Source: Amarobacter sp964507025
GTDB taxonomy: Bacteria > Chloroflexota > Dehalococcoidia > Tepidiformales > Tepidiformaceae
DNA length: 64,000 nucleotides
NCBI GenBank assembly: GCA_964507025.1
Contig: CAZDOK010000014.1
Coordinates: 28,394 to 92,393, forward strand
Direction: 5' to 3'
The position numbers were made by a program, and so were the translations under genes. Shown here piece by piece: positions 8,147 through 14,949 of this stretch (its first letter is position 1; the number at the start of each line of letters is the position of its first letter). The notes under the pieces are model-generated. The model made no database searches, had not been told where the DNA came from, and saw nothing but the letters and a program-made list of their open reading frames with translations.

Positions 8147-8808
8147 CAATCACCGTCGCCCTGCACCCCGAAATACATCGTGCCGAGGTTGAATCGTTTC
8201 TGGGTGAGCGTGACGCACTGCGAGAATGCTTCTCGTTCAGCGGGCACCGAGGAACTGAATGACGCAGTTGCCGGGGAGAACCCCTTCTCCTTCAGGCAGT
8301 CCGCAGCGAAGGCCCGCGAGGAGGAGACTACGTCGGCGGCAAGCGGTCCGGTCAGGAATCCCCAAACTTCCTCCAGGACCGCGGTGTACTGCTTCCGACA
8401 CTCGTCCCAAACGGCTCGCCCTGGTCCTGGGTCGCCGGGATAGACGATGCGGAAATTGTATTGGTACACGCCGTTCAGCTCGATCGGCCCGTCAACGTCG
8501 AGACCGTCCACCCTTAAACACTCGATCATGGCCAGATGGGCGGCCTCGTACTCCGCGCGCGACAAGAATCCGTCCTGGAGCATGGATTGTTCGCTGGTAC
8601 TCGCTCGGTGCAGTGCGTCTGAGAGGATGTAATCCGGTATCGGCTCACCCAGCAGATCATCGAGCGTCGCACCAGGCGGTACCGGGCGTAGTGTCGGAGC
8701 AAGGCCAGGGTCATCGGCAGCAGACCGTCCGGTCCCGCCGCAGCTACCCATGACCGCCAGAGTTAGGAGCAGAAGTCCCGCTACGGCTAAGCTGCGAGGC
8801 GCGATCAT
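8146..8808 (-). CDS. Lipoprotein of a conserved-cysteine family, paralogue 2
   Basis: A 220-residue lipoprotein starting at ATG 8808, after GGAGAAG. The signal peptide ends MGSC with acylated Cys23, a slightly unusual lipobox. The mature part keeps the family marks: SRAEYEAAHLAMIECLR, CRKQY, W, a lone Cys-x3-G, and a C-terminal LGTMYFGV that matches LGSLSFGV of paralogue 3. It follows the secreted four-cysteine gene at 8898-9314 in the same direction with an 89-base gap, repeating the order seen in the upstream cassette. The frame extends upstream to 9111, but that extension overlaps the secreted gene and is not used. Confidence 0.75.
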   Translation of the reverse strand: MIAPRSLAVAGLLLLTLAVMGSCGGTGRSAADDPGLAPTLRPVPPGATLDDLLGEPIPDYILSDALHRASTSEQSMLQDGFLSRAEYEAAHLAMIECLRVDGLDVDGPIELNGVYQYNFRIVYPGDPGPGRAVWDECRKQYTAVLEEVWGFLTGPLAADVVSSSRAFAADCLKEKGFSPATASFSSSVPAEREAFSQCVTLTQKRFNLGTMYFGVQGDGD

Positions 8809-8897
8809 CGTTTTGCTTCTCCGAAGATTCAGTGAGACCGGGCAGCGTGAGGCGTCCTTCGTGGAACGAACCCGCTGCCCAGGCCCCACTTTTGCCA

Positions 8898-9314
8898 CTA
8901 GTGGGCGTATGTCCCTTTGTAGCCGCCACACGAAGCGAAGTTGTAGCTGCACAGGTTGTGCAACCCGTTTGCTTCGACGAAGTCGCCGTACCCGTGGAAT
9001 CCCTTGGAGCCCCAGTACTGGTTGTACGGGTACACCCACCCTGCTGGGCTGTCGGAGACCCACGTGCCGTTGGCTAACCGGAGGTCGTCGCTCGTGTACA
9101 CGTTTGCACAAAGCGTGCTGCTGTTCGTCGTGTTGACGAAGTACTCGGAGTTGTAGGTGATGTGCGACTCACGCCCGCCATCGTTCCCGCTCCCGCAACC
9201 CATGTCCCATATGGGCCCGTCGCTGTAGCTCCAGGCGAACGACGGTGCTGCGATTGCCAGGATCGCTCCTGCTGCCAGGACCGTCATTACGCCCTTCATC
9301 ATGAAAGCATTCAC
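8898..9314 (-). CDS. Secreted four-cysteine protein, copy 1
   Basis: A 138-residue precursor with a Sec signal peptide (cleavage probably after APSFA, residue 27) and a 111-residue mature chain rich in Gly, Tyr, Asn and Ser. Cysteines 40, 69, 122 and 129 give the spacing C-x28-C-x52-C-x6-C, nearly the same as the paralogue at 10743-11150. The two also share the tail G-x-H-N-(L/M)-C. The GTG start at 9314 has an AGGAGG site six bases upstream. Two disulfides are likely outside the cell. The size and setting beside an ABC exporter recall secreted bacteriocin-like proteins; no family match is claimed. Confidence 0.75.
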   Translation of the reverse strand: MNAFMMKGVMTVLAAGAILAIAAPSFAWSYSDGPIWDMGCGSGNDGGRESHITYNSEYFVNTTNSSTLCANVYTSDDLRLANGTWVSDSPAGWVYPYNQYWGSKGFHGYGDFVEANGLHNLCSYNFASCGGYKGTYAH

Positions 9315-9358
9315 ACTCGCCCTCCTGACGAGATCAGTACCCGATCGGCGCTTCGATA

Positions 9359-9414
9359 CCTGCCAGGGCTGCAGTCCCTCCTATTGCGGCAGGCACGGGT
9401 ACTGTGGGCCTACC
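9359..9414 (-). promoter_or_regulatory. Candidate structured leader RNA, copy 1
   Basis: On the minus strand GGTAGGC (9414-9408) can pair with GCCTGCC (9394-9388) around a short inner stem. The same CCTGCC (9393-9388) can instead pair with GGCAGG at 9364-9359. The downstream arm encloses an AGGAGGG sequence. Two mutually exclusive pairings of one segment are the usual form of a regulatory leader, but the ligand or protein, if any, is unknown. Confidence 0.4.
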
Positions 9415-9451
9415 GGATTGCGTCCGCCAGTCCTGAAACGGTAACGTTTTG
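9359..9451 (-). repeat. Conserved leader repeat, copy 1
   Basis: This 93-base stretch recurs at 11193-11285 with three differences. It lies between the HTH gene and the secreted gene in each cassette. Read on the minus strand it forms the leader of the secreted gene. It contains the end of the iteron block and a hairpin-rich segment. Confidence 0.85.
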
Positions 9452-9474
9452 CCTAACGTTTTCGGTATCGGTTT
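9442..9474. promoter_or_regulatory. Three 9-base iterons at 12-base period, copy 1
   Basis: TAACGTTTT begins at 9442 and again at 9454, with a degenerate TATCGGTTT at 9466, so three units fall exactly 12 bases apart. The same arrangement appears upstream of the second secreted gene. The block lies at the upstream edge of the leader, where a transcription factor would bind; the flanking HTH protein is the obvious candidate. Confidence 0.6.
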
Positions 9475-9494
9475 GTGCGGTGATCGACTCCGTA

Positions 9495-9875
9495 TCATGA
9501 CACCGCTCCCCGCAGCTGGGCCACGGCGTCGACCAGGCAATCGTCGACATGGCGGCCCACCCAGTAACCCCGGACTGCCTTCGACACTTTCGTCCCCGCG
9601 GGCAGGCAAAGCCCGATCTCGGAGGAAGCGATGCGCAGCCATTGGGCGACGGTCGCCACGCTCACGTTCTCCGCGGCTGCGATTTCTTCGTGGGTCTTGC
9701 CCTGGCACTCGAGGATCAGCGCGCGCTTATGGCTGATGTCCATCCGCGCCAGGCAATGCCCCTCGATCGTTGCGAACAAGTCAAGCCCCTGGGCGGCCAT
9801 TGCGCTCTTCCTCCTCGCCCGCTTCCGGTCGGCGGAATCCAGGGCGATGATGGCGCGCATAGGTGAGGGTGTCAA
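9495..9875 (-). CDS. HTH regulator of the cassette, copy 1
   Basis: A 126-residue protein with a homeodomain-like helix-turn-helix at about residues 48-85 (ALILECQGKTHEEIAAAENV, then SVATVAQWL) and a basic N-terminal segment with RKRARRKS. The copy at 11339-11719 differs at only four residues. The frame opens with TTG at 9875; an in-frame ATG at 9860 (residue 6) is equally possible because neither start has a clear ribosome site. It precedes the secreted gene and is followed by the iterons, so it probably controls that promoter. Confidence 0.75.
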   Translation of the reverse strand: MTPSPMRAIIALDSADRKRARRKSAMAAQGLDLFATIEGHCLARMDISHKRALILECQGKTHEEIAAAENVSVATVAQWLRIASSEIGLCLPAGTKVSKAVRGYWVGRHVDDCLVDAVAQLRGAVS

Positions 9876-9922
9876 CGACGAAATACACGTAGCGGTATAG
9901 AAAGCGTTAACCGGGCGGGGGC
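9497..9922. repeat. Direct repeat spanning the HTH gene, copy 1
   Basis: This 426-base block, covering the whole HTH gene and about 45 bases upstream, recurs at 11341-11766 with few substitutions. Together with the 93-base leader repeat it shows a tandem duplication with a period near 1.84 kb, in which the parts encoding secreted proteins have diverged. Confidence 0.9.
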
Positions 9923-9973
9923 CTGACCGCCAGCGCTCCGGCGGTCAGCGAGGGAGGTGGCTCAGGCGGGCGA

Positions 9974-10654
9974 TCACTCATCGGCCACTCCGAACGAAAG
10001 GCTTCCCAACCGGTAGGCCCGTTGCATTTCCCCGAGGCACTCCGCGTAGGCCGACGCGACCTCGGGGTTCGTCGACCTGGCCGGCTCGTCGGCGCTGCGG
10101 ACGCCGGACCCCAAGAGACATGCAGCCATCCAGCGGCGGGTGCTTTCAATGACGGCGCTTGCATGGTCCTGGGTGGATGAATTCCACGCGCGCGAAACGT
10201 AGTAGAAGTACTGTTTGCTGCATCGCTCGATCAGTGCCGTGCCCTGTTCCAGCCCGAGCTGTTTCGGGACGGGAACTACGTCATCGAACCGTGCGAGGGC
10301 GCTGACTTGAGCGTTCGGGGCGGTTTCGATTCCACCATCCCGGAGGCACTGGTTGCGCGCCAGGAACGCTTGCTCGTATTCCGCGTAGGTGAGCGCCCCA
10401 TCGGCCAGGAGCGAGTGCTCGAACTCGCTTCCATCGCGATTCACGTCATCGAGCTCGGCTGGAGGGACTTCGTACGTGCTGGCGAGCACCTGGGGCAGCC
10501 GGGTCAGTGCTTCCTCAAGGGGCAGGGATTCTGGTGGCGGTGCCGTTCCGGGCGGGGGCGCCGAGGCGGCATCGTCGCATGCTCCCAAGAGCGCCAGGGC
10601 CAAGAGGACGGTCACGGGCGTGCGCAACAGTGCAAGATTCGGCGTTAGACCCAC
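9974..10654 (-). CDS. Lipoprotein of a conserved-cysteine family, paralogue 3
   Basis: A 226-residue lipoprotein with lipobox LLGAC (Cys26) and a Pro-rich linker, then the family domain (TYAEYEQAFLARNQCLR, CSKQYF, W, C, LGSLSFGV). I chose the GTG at 10654 because GGGAGG lies six bases upstream. A TTG at 10627 would give the start seen in paralogue 1 but lacks a site. The frame runs upstream through the secreted gene to 11020, which is ignored. It pairs with the secreted protein at 10743-11150. It may hold, protect from, or process that protein at the outer face of the membrane. Confidence 0.75.
   Translation of the reverse strand: MGLTPNLALLRTPVTVLLALALLGACDDAASAPPPGTAPPPESLPLEEALTRLPQVLASTYEVPPAELDDVNRDGSEFEHSLLADGALTYAEYEQAFLARNQCLRDGGIETAPNAQVSALARFDDVVPVPKQLGLEQGTALIERCSKQYFYYVSRAWNSSTQDHASAVIESTRRWMAACLLGSGVRSADEPARSTNPEVASAYAECLGEMQRAYRLGSLSFGVADE
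10561..10626 (-). repeat. 66-base repeat shared by two lipoprotein signal regions
   Basis: This 66-base segment, covering the signal peptide and lipobox of paralogue 3, matches 8080-8145 of paralogue 1 with six differences, although the mature proteins are much less alike. It looks like gene conversion or recombination within the locus. Confidence 0.75.
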
Positions 10655-10742
10655 ATCGAACCTCCCTGGCGGGCTTGGTCGCCCCGGACTCCGGCGCACG
10701 TTCGGGGGGGATTCCGTGCGCACAGATCCGCGAACACTCGTT

Positions 10743-11150
10743 TCAGTACGCCAGAGTCGACTCCCATCCGTTGCAGGTTGAGCCATCTGCAAGGCACATG
10801 TTGTGGGTTCCCGACGCAGTGACAACGTCATTACTGTAGACCGTGAGCTCGATTGCAGGTAGGTAGTCCGCCCTCCATGGATCGCCGTACCCGACCGTGT
10901 AGTAATACAGAGAAGTCTCGACATACCCTTGGAGGGCGATGTAATAGCATGAGTTACCGAATTCATTATATGTCGCCACGCGCCCATATGTTGGTTGCAC
11001 GCTGGATTGACCATTCCCATCGGCGAAGGGAGTACAAGACTGGAACTCTACGTCGATCATATATGCGTGCGCCAGGCTTGCCAATGAAACTGCTGCCAGT
11101 GCAGCAGCCAAGCTCGCTGTGAGGATTCGCAGCCGTTGAGCCATGGTCAT
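10743..11150 (-). CDS. Secreted four-cysteine protein, copy 2
   Basis: A 135-residue precursor: signal peptide to about residue 29 (SLAHA), then a 106-residue Tyr/Ser/Asn-rich chain. Cysteines 39, 68, 119 and 126 give C-x28-C-x50-C-x6-C, matching copy 1 to within two residues although most other positions differ. The tail GTHNMC, then C-x-G-W, parallels GLHNLC and C-x-G-Y. An AAGGAG site precedes the start. Retention of the cysteine frame in an otherwise variable exported protein points to a disulfide-stabilised effector or surface protein under diversifying change. Confidence 0.75.
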   Translation of the reverse strand: MTMAQRLRILTASLAAALAAVSLASLAHAYMIDVEFQSCTPFADGNGQSSVQPTYGRVATYNEFGNSCYYIALQGYVETSLYYYTVGYGDPWRADYLPAIELTVYSNDVVTASGTHNMCLADGSTCNGWESTLAY

Positions 11151-11192
11151 CTGGGGTCTCCTTGTGCCGTCGGCAGAGCTCTTCGTCGTTCG

Positions 11193-11248
11193 CCTGCCAG
11201 GGCTGCAGTCCCTCCTATTGCGGCAGGCACGGGTACCGTGAGCCTACC
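11193..11248 (-). promoter_or_regulatory. Candidate structured leader RNA, copy 2
   Basis: The minus strand again allows GGTAGGC (11248-11242) to pair with GCCTGCC (11228-11222), here with a perfect inner ACGG/CCGT stem. The alternative pairing of CCTGCC with the downstream GGCAGG at 11198-11193 is also kept. The element ends about 40 bases before the secreted gene's start. Confidence 0.4.
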
Positions 11249-11285
11249 GGATTGCGTCCGCCAGTCCTGAAACCGTAACGTTTTG
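11193..11285 (-). repeat. Conserved leader repeat, copy 2
   Basis: Second copy of the 93-base leader seen at 9359-9451, in the same position relative to its HTH and secreted genes. Downstream of it the sequences of the two leaders diverge completely up to the start codons. Confidence 0.85.
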
Positions 11286-11308
11286 ACTACGGTTTTCGAT
11301 AACGTTTT
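11276..11308. promoter_or_regulatory. Three 9-base iterons at 12-base period, copy 2
   Basis: TAACGTTTT at 11276 and 11300 flank TACGGTTTT at 11288, giving three units spaced exactly 12 bases apart, as in copy 1. The central rather than the last unit is degenerate here, so the spacing is kept while individual bases vary, as expected for a protein-binding array. Confidence 0.6.
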
Positions 11309-11338
11309 CCTTATAGGTTGTGGCCGAGCCTGGCCGCA

Positions 11339-11719
11339 TCATGACGCCACGCCCCGTAGCTGGGCCACGGCGTCGGCCAGGCAATCGTCGACATGGCGGC
11401 CCACCCAGTAACCCCGGACTGTCTTAGACACTTTCGTCCCCGCGGGCAGGCAAAGCCCGATCTCGGAGGAAGCGATGCGCAGCCATTGGGCGACGGTCGC
11501 CACGCTCACGTTCTCCGCGGCTGCGATTTCTTCGTGGGTCTTGCCCTGGCACTCGAGGATCAGCGCGCGCTTATGGCTGATGTCCATCCGCGCCAGGCAA
11601 TGCCCCTCGATCGTTGCGAACAAGTCAAGCCCCTGGGCGGCCATTGCGCTCTTCCTCCTCGCCCGCTTCCGGTCGGCGGAATCCAGGGCGATGATGGCGC
11701 GCATAGGTGAGGGTGTCAA
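11339..11719 (-). CDS. HTH regulator of the cassette, copy 2
   Basis: Near-identical twin of the protein at 9495-9875: 126 residues, helix-turn-helix around residues 48-85, with changes at residues 100, 115, 124 and 125 only. It is the first gene of the upstream cassette. Neither the TTG at 11719 nor the ATG at residue 6 has a clear ribosome site. Two nearly identical regulators next to two nearly identical operator arrays suggest both cassettes are controlled together. Confidence 0.75.
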   Translation of the reverse strand: MTPSPMRAIIALDSADRKRARRKSAMAAQGLDLFATIEGHCLARMDISHKRALILECQGKTHEEIAAAENVSVATVAQWLRIASSEIGLCLPAGTKVSKTVRGYWVGRHVDDCLADAVAQLRGVAS

Positions 11720-11766
11720 CGACGGAATACGCGTAGCGGTATAGAACGCGTTAACCGGGCGGGGGC
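11341..11766. repeat. Direct repeat spanning the HTH gene, copy 2
   Basis: Partner of 9497-9922. The match stops abruptly at 11766, a few bases from the 3' end of the next gene (11786), which marks the upstream boundary of the duplicated cassette. Confidence 0.9.
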
Positions 11767-11785
11767 TTCTTGAGGGACATCGGGG

Positions 11786-12418
11786 TCACGTCTCGACGAG
11801 GCGGGTGGCGATGGCGAGGGTGCCGCGGGTGAGCTCGGCGCGGCGGCGGAAGTTCTCGCGCGCTTCGGGGGCGGGGGTGCGCGAGCGCTGCCACGATTCG
11901 AGGCCGTCGTACCAGGTCAGGAGGAGCATCGTGCCGGTCGCGGCGGTGTCGTCCGGGTCGCGGGTGCGGTCGCGTTCGGCGAAGAGGGCCTGCGGTTCGG
12001 CCCGGTAGTCATCGGTGTTTTCGAAGGTGGTCCAGGCCTCGTGGGAGAGGGCGGCAACCTCGCCGACATCACGGTGGTGGACCTCGAAGAAGCGGAAGAC
12101 GTAGAGGCCCGGGCGTGTGATTGGTGTGTCGGTCTCGGGGCGGACGGTGGGGACGAAGCTGTACTGTTCGAGTACCTTCGCGCCGGCCGGGAGGCGCCCG
12201 GCAATGAGCCCGGCCGGTGCGGCGTCGAAGGGCCAGCTCGTCACGACGATGAGTTCGTTCGAGCGGAGGCCGAAGAGGCCGTACCAGGCGCCCCACGGGT
12301 GGCCGCCAGCCCGTTCGAGCGCGGGGAACGTTGTTTCGCGGAGGCCCGCGAGGAGGGGCTGGTAGGCGCGGCCTTCGCCCTGGATGCGGGCCCAGTGGAA
12401 GAGACGGTCGAGGGTCAC
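11786..12418 (-). CDS. NIPSNAP-like dimeric alpha/beta-barrel protein
   Basis: A 210-residue protein made of two ferredoxin-like halves. Each has a strand of aromatic residues, a helix with Trp/Phe, and a closing strand such as LLLTWYDGLESWQRSR. This is the layout of NIPSNAP/EthD-type proteins. The GTG at 12418 overlaps the stop of the upstream acetyltransferase-like gene (GTGA), so the two are coupled; the frame extends upstream but that part is the neighbour's shadow. No catalytic residues can be named. It immediately abuts the duplicated cassette but has the base composition of the housekeeping neighbours. Confidence 0.6.
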   Translation of the reverse strand: MTLDRLFHWARIQGEGRAYQPLLAGLRETTFPALERAGGHPWGAWYGLFGLRSNELIVVTSWPFDAAPAGLIAGRLPAGAKVLEQYSFVPTVRPETDTPITRPGLYVFRFFEVHHRDVGEVAALSHEAWTTFENTDDYRAEPQALFAERDRTRDPDDTAATGTMLLLTWYDGLESWQRSRTPAPEARENFRRRAELTRGTLAIATRLVET

Positions 12419-13110
12419 GGGGTCACCTCCGGGTCGTCCCAGCCGGGTGGGGCATCGGGGTTCCAGCTGATGCCGAGGAGGGAGTCGCCCTTCGAACGGT
12501 CGACGGGGGCGAAGAGTTCCCACTCCTCGGGCGTGCAGTCGAGTTCGATGACGGGATAGCCGATGGGGACGCCGCTGCCCTTGCAGACGAAGGTCTCAGG
12601 GTCGAAGGGGGAGCCGTAGGCGGCGGCGATGGTGGCGCCGACGGCCTGTTGCCACGGAGTTGGGCGCACTCCGCGGCGGGGGACCACGGAGCCGTTCTTG
12701 CTCATGCTGCGGAAGCTGCCGGGGTGGGCCATGCGGCCGGTGGCCAACCAGCGGTCCCCGTGCATCACGCGGCCCTCGGTCAGGACCATGCCCTCGAGGC
12801 GGCCGAACAGGCCCTGCCGGCGAAAGGCCATGCCGACACAGCAGAGGCCCGCGAGCCGGACGGTGGTTTGCGGGAGGCGTGGGAGGTCGAGCACGCGTGA
12901 CTCACCGAGGGCGAAGCCGGCGGGCGCGCCGCCGAGGTGCGTGGCGATGGCGAGGTAGCGGAGCTTGCCCAGCGACGTGTCGAGGTAATCAAGGTTGGCT
13001 TCGCGGTAGTTTTCGGCGAAGAGCGACTGGACGATAGCGCGGTCGGCGCTGCTGATGGTGGCGGCTTCCACCACGCGGTAGGTGAATTCGCCGGGGAAGA
13101 GAGCGGACAC
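12415..13110 (-). CDS. GNAT-like acyltransferase
   Basis: A 231-residue protein with a GNAT-type core. A strand and beta-bulge LAGLCCVGMAFRRQGLFGRL at about residues 86-105 corresponds to motif A with the R/Q-x2-G-x-G/A acetyl-CoA loop, here in the form RRQGLFG. GTG start at 13110 is fixed by AGGAG six bases upstream. Substrate unknown. It is transcribed with the NIPSNAP-like gene and downstream of a second GNAT gene. Confidence 0.65.
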   Translation of the reverse strand: MSALFPGEFTYRVVEAATISSADRAIVQSLFAENYREANLDYLDTSLGKLRYLAIATHLGGAPAGFALGESRVLDLPRLPQTTVRLAGLCCVGMAFRRQGLFGRLEGMVLTEGRVMHGDRWLATGRMAHPGSFRSMSKNGSVVPRRGVRPTPWQQAVGATIAAAYGSPFDPETFVCKGSGVPIGYPVIELDCTPEEWELFAPVDRSKGDSLLGISWNPDAPPGWDDPEVTP

Positions 13111-13179
13111 CGGTTACTCCTGCGGGCGCCACTGTAGGAGTGCAGCGGGGCGGGTGGCAACTTGCGAAGGGGAATGCGG

Positions 13180-13746
13180 TCAGGAGAGGGTGAGGCGGAC
13201 GATAGGGCGCCCCTTCGCGTGGCGGGCAACCTCGTGGAAGCCCGCTTCGAGGAAGACCGGGAGGAGCCCGGTGTAGGCTGCTCCCGTGCTCGGGGAGAGC
13301 TCTTCGAGGTCTTTCGGATAGGCCTCGAGGAGGGTGGCGCCGGAGGCGGCGGCGTGGGCGATGGCGGCATCGAGCAGCCGGCGCGTCATGCCCTGGCCGC
13401 GGTGGTTGCGGTGCACGAAGAAGCAGACGATCGACCAGACCGGCGTGTCGTCGGGGCGTTTGGCAGCACGCGAGCGTTCGAGGCGGGGGAGGGCTTCGCG
13501 GGGCTGGACGGCGACCCATCCGGCGGGGTCGCCATCCCTGTAGAGGATGATGCCGGGGACTTGGCCGCGTTCGACGAGGGCACACATGGCCTGGCGGTTG
13601 GGCTCGCCGCGGCCGGCCTCGTACTCCTTGCCGGTCTGGCGGAACCACATGCACCAGCATCCCGCGTAGGCGCCGTTGCGCCCGAAGAGCTGCTCGAAGT
13701 CGGCCCAGCGTTCCGGCGTGAGGGGATGCCACCGGTACTCGGTCAT
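13180..13746 (-). CDS. GNAT family N-acetyltransferase
   Basis: A 188-residue protein with the acetyl-CoA-binding motif A: SIVCFFVHRNHRGQGMTRRLL, whose R-G-Q-G-M loop is at about residues 113-121, then a helix and LLEAYP. The WCMWFRQTG segment near residues 30-40 is typical of a GNAT subfamily often annotated as acting on small amines. The ATG at 13746 lies six bases past the amidohydrolase stop. No substrate can be inferred. Confidence 0.8.
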   Translation of the reverse strand: MTEYRWHPLTPERWADFEQLFGRNGAYAGCWCMWFRQTGKEYEAGRGEPNRQAMCALVERGQVPGIILYRDGDPAGWVAVQPREALPRLERSRAAKRPDDTPVWSIVCFFVHRNHRGQGMTRRLLDAAIAHAAASGATLLEAYPKDLEELSPSTGAAYTGLLPVFLEAGFHEVARHAKGRPIVRLTLS

Positions 13747-13751
13747 GGGGT

Positions 13752-14912
13752 CTACCCCGGGTTTGCGAAGACAACGCGGCCGGAGCGGATGACGTAACGC
13801 ACGCGCTGGAGGTCGGCGAGGTTGGCCGTGGGGTCGCCTTCGACGACGAGGAGGTCGGCGAGGGCGCCAGGAGCGATGACGCCGAGGTCTTTCAGGCCGA
13901 GCAGCGAGGCGGCGCGGCTTGTGGCGAGCTTGAGGATCTCGATGGGCGAGGAGGCGGTGGCCTCGCGGAGGACCTCCATGCCCGCGGCGAGGGCCTCGTG
14001 GGGTACGCCGGGGATGCCGCAATCGGTGGACATCACCACGGGGCAGCCAGAATCGAGAAAGGCCTTGAGGATGCGTGCGCGCTGTTCGCGGCGTCCATCG
14101 TCGGGCCAGCGGCGGAATCCGATGGAGACCGTGGGCGAGACGACGATGCCCTTCGCCGCGATGGCATCGATGAGCCCCTGGTCGAACTCGTGGCCGCCCG
14201 GCGTGGTGAAGGAGCAGTGTTCGATGCCATCCACGCCGGCTTCGACGGCGACGCGGACGCCTGCGATGCCGTGGGCGTGGGCGGTGACGCGCTGGCGGAG
14301 GCGGTGGGCCTCCTCGACGCAGGCGCGGAGCTCATCGACCGTGAACTGGGGAACGAAGGTGTTGGTGCGCGGGGTCATGTTGCCGCCGGTGGCCATCACC
14401 TTGATGACGTCGACACCGGCTTTGACGCGTTTGCGGACGGCTTTGCGGATGCCGAGCTCGCCGTCGCATTCGCCGCCCATGAACCAGCAGTGGCCGCCGG
14501 TGGTGGTGACCGGAGCGCCGGAGACCAGGAGGCGCGGCCCATCGGTGAGCCCGGAGGCGATGGCGTCGCGGAGCTCGATCGCGAGTTCGGTCGGAGCACC
14601 GAGGTCGCGAACCGTGGTGATGCCGGCCTCGAGCATGCGGCGGCCGTTACCGGCCATGCGCAGGAGCATCCGGGCGGGGGTGTCGCCGTCGAAGGTGGCG
14701 CGCCAGCCTGGGGTGGCATCGAAGCAGAGGTGGGCGTGGGCCTCGATCAGCCCGGGCACCACGGTGCACCCTGAGGCGTCGAGCGACGTGCCGCCGCCGA
14801 TGTCGCTGCCGCATGCCTCGACACGGCCGGCGTCGAGGGTGATGGTGGTCTCGATGGAGATGTTGGCGTGTCCGTCCCAGGCACGTGCGCCGCGGATGGT
14901 AAGGGTGGGCAT
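13752..14912 (-). CDS. Amidohydrolase (imidazolonepropionase/prolidase-like)
   Basis: A 386-residue metal-dependent amidohydrolase. The ligands appear in order: H59-A-H61, the bridging lysine in VIKVMATGG, histidines in TAHAHG and IEHCSF, and an aspartate in STDCG. A C-terminal ALADLLVVEGDP closes the beta-sandwich. It resembles the Xaa-Pro/imidazolonepropionase group that hydrolyses cyclic amides or dipeptides. A similar enzyme is encoded at 41698-42951. Start ATG 14912 is chosen over longer upstream frames, which run into the divergent TatD-like gene. Confidence 0.88.
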   Translation of the reverse strand: MPTLTIRGARAWDGHANISIETTITLDAGRVEACGSDIGGGTSLDASGCTVVPGLIEAHAHLCFDATPGWRATFDGDTPARMLLRMAGNGRRMLEAGITTVRDLGAPTELAIELRDAIASGLTDGPRLLVSGAPVTTTGGHCWFMGGECDGELGIRKAVRKRVKAGVDVIKVMATGGNMTPRTNTFVPQFTVDELRACVEEAHRLRQRVTAHAHGIAGVRVAVEAGVDGIEHCSFTTPGGHEFDQGLIDAIAAKGIVVSPTVSIGFRRWPDDGRREQRARILKAFLDSGCPVVMSTDCGIPGVPHEALAAGMEVLREATASSPIEILKLATSRAASLLGLKDLGVIAPGALADLLVVEGDPTANLADLQRVRYVIRSGRVVFANPG

Positions 14913-14949
14913 GAGCGGGATTCTACGCAGGCGTGGCAGGATGACGCTC

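Noticed and set aside
8898..9314. Direct assignment of the secreted proteins to the lactococcin 972 family
   Set aside because: The setting fits, but the typical W-x-YG and Ser/Lys-rich core motif is not visible and the four-cysteine frame is different, so only analogy is claimed.
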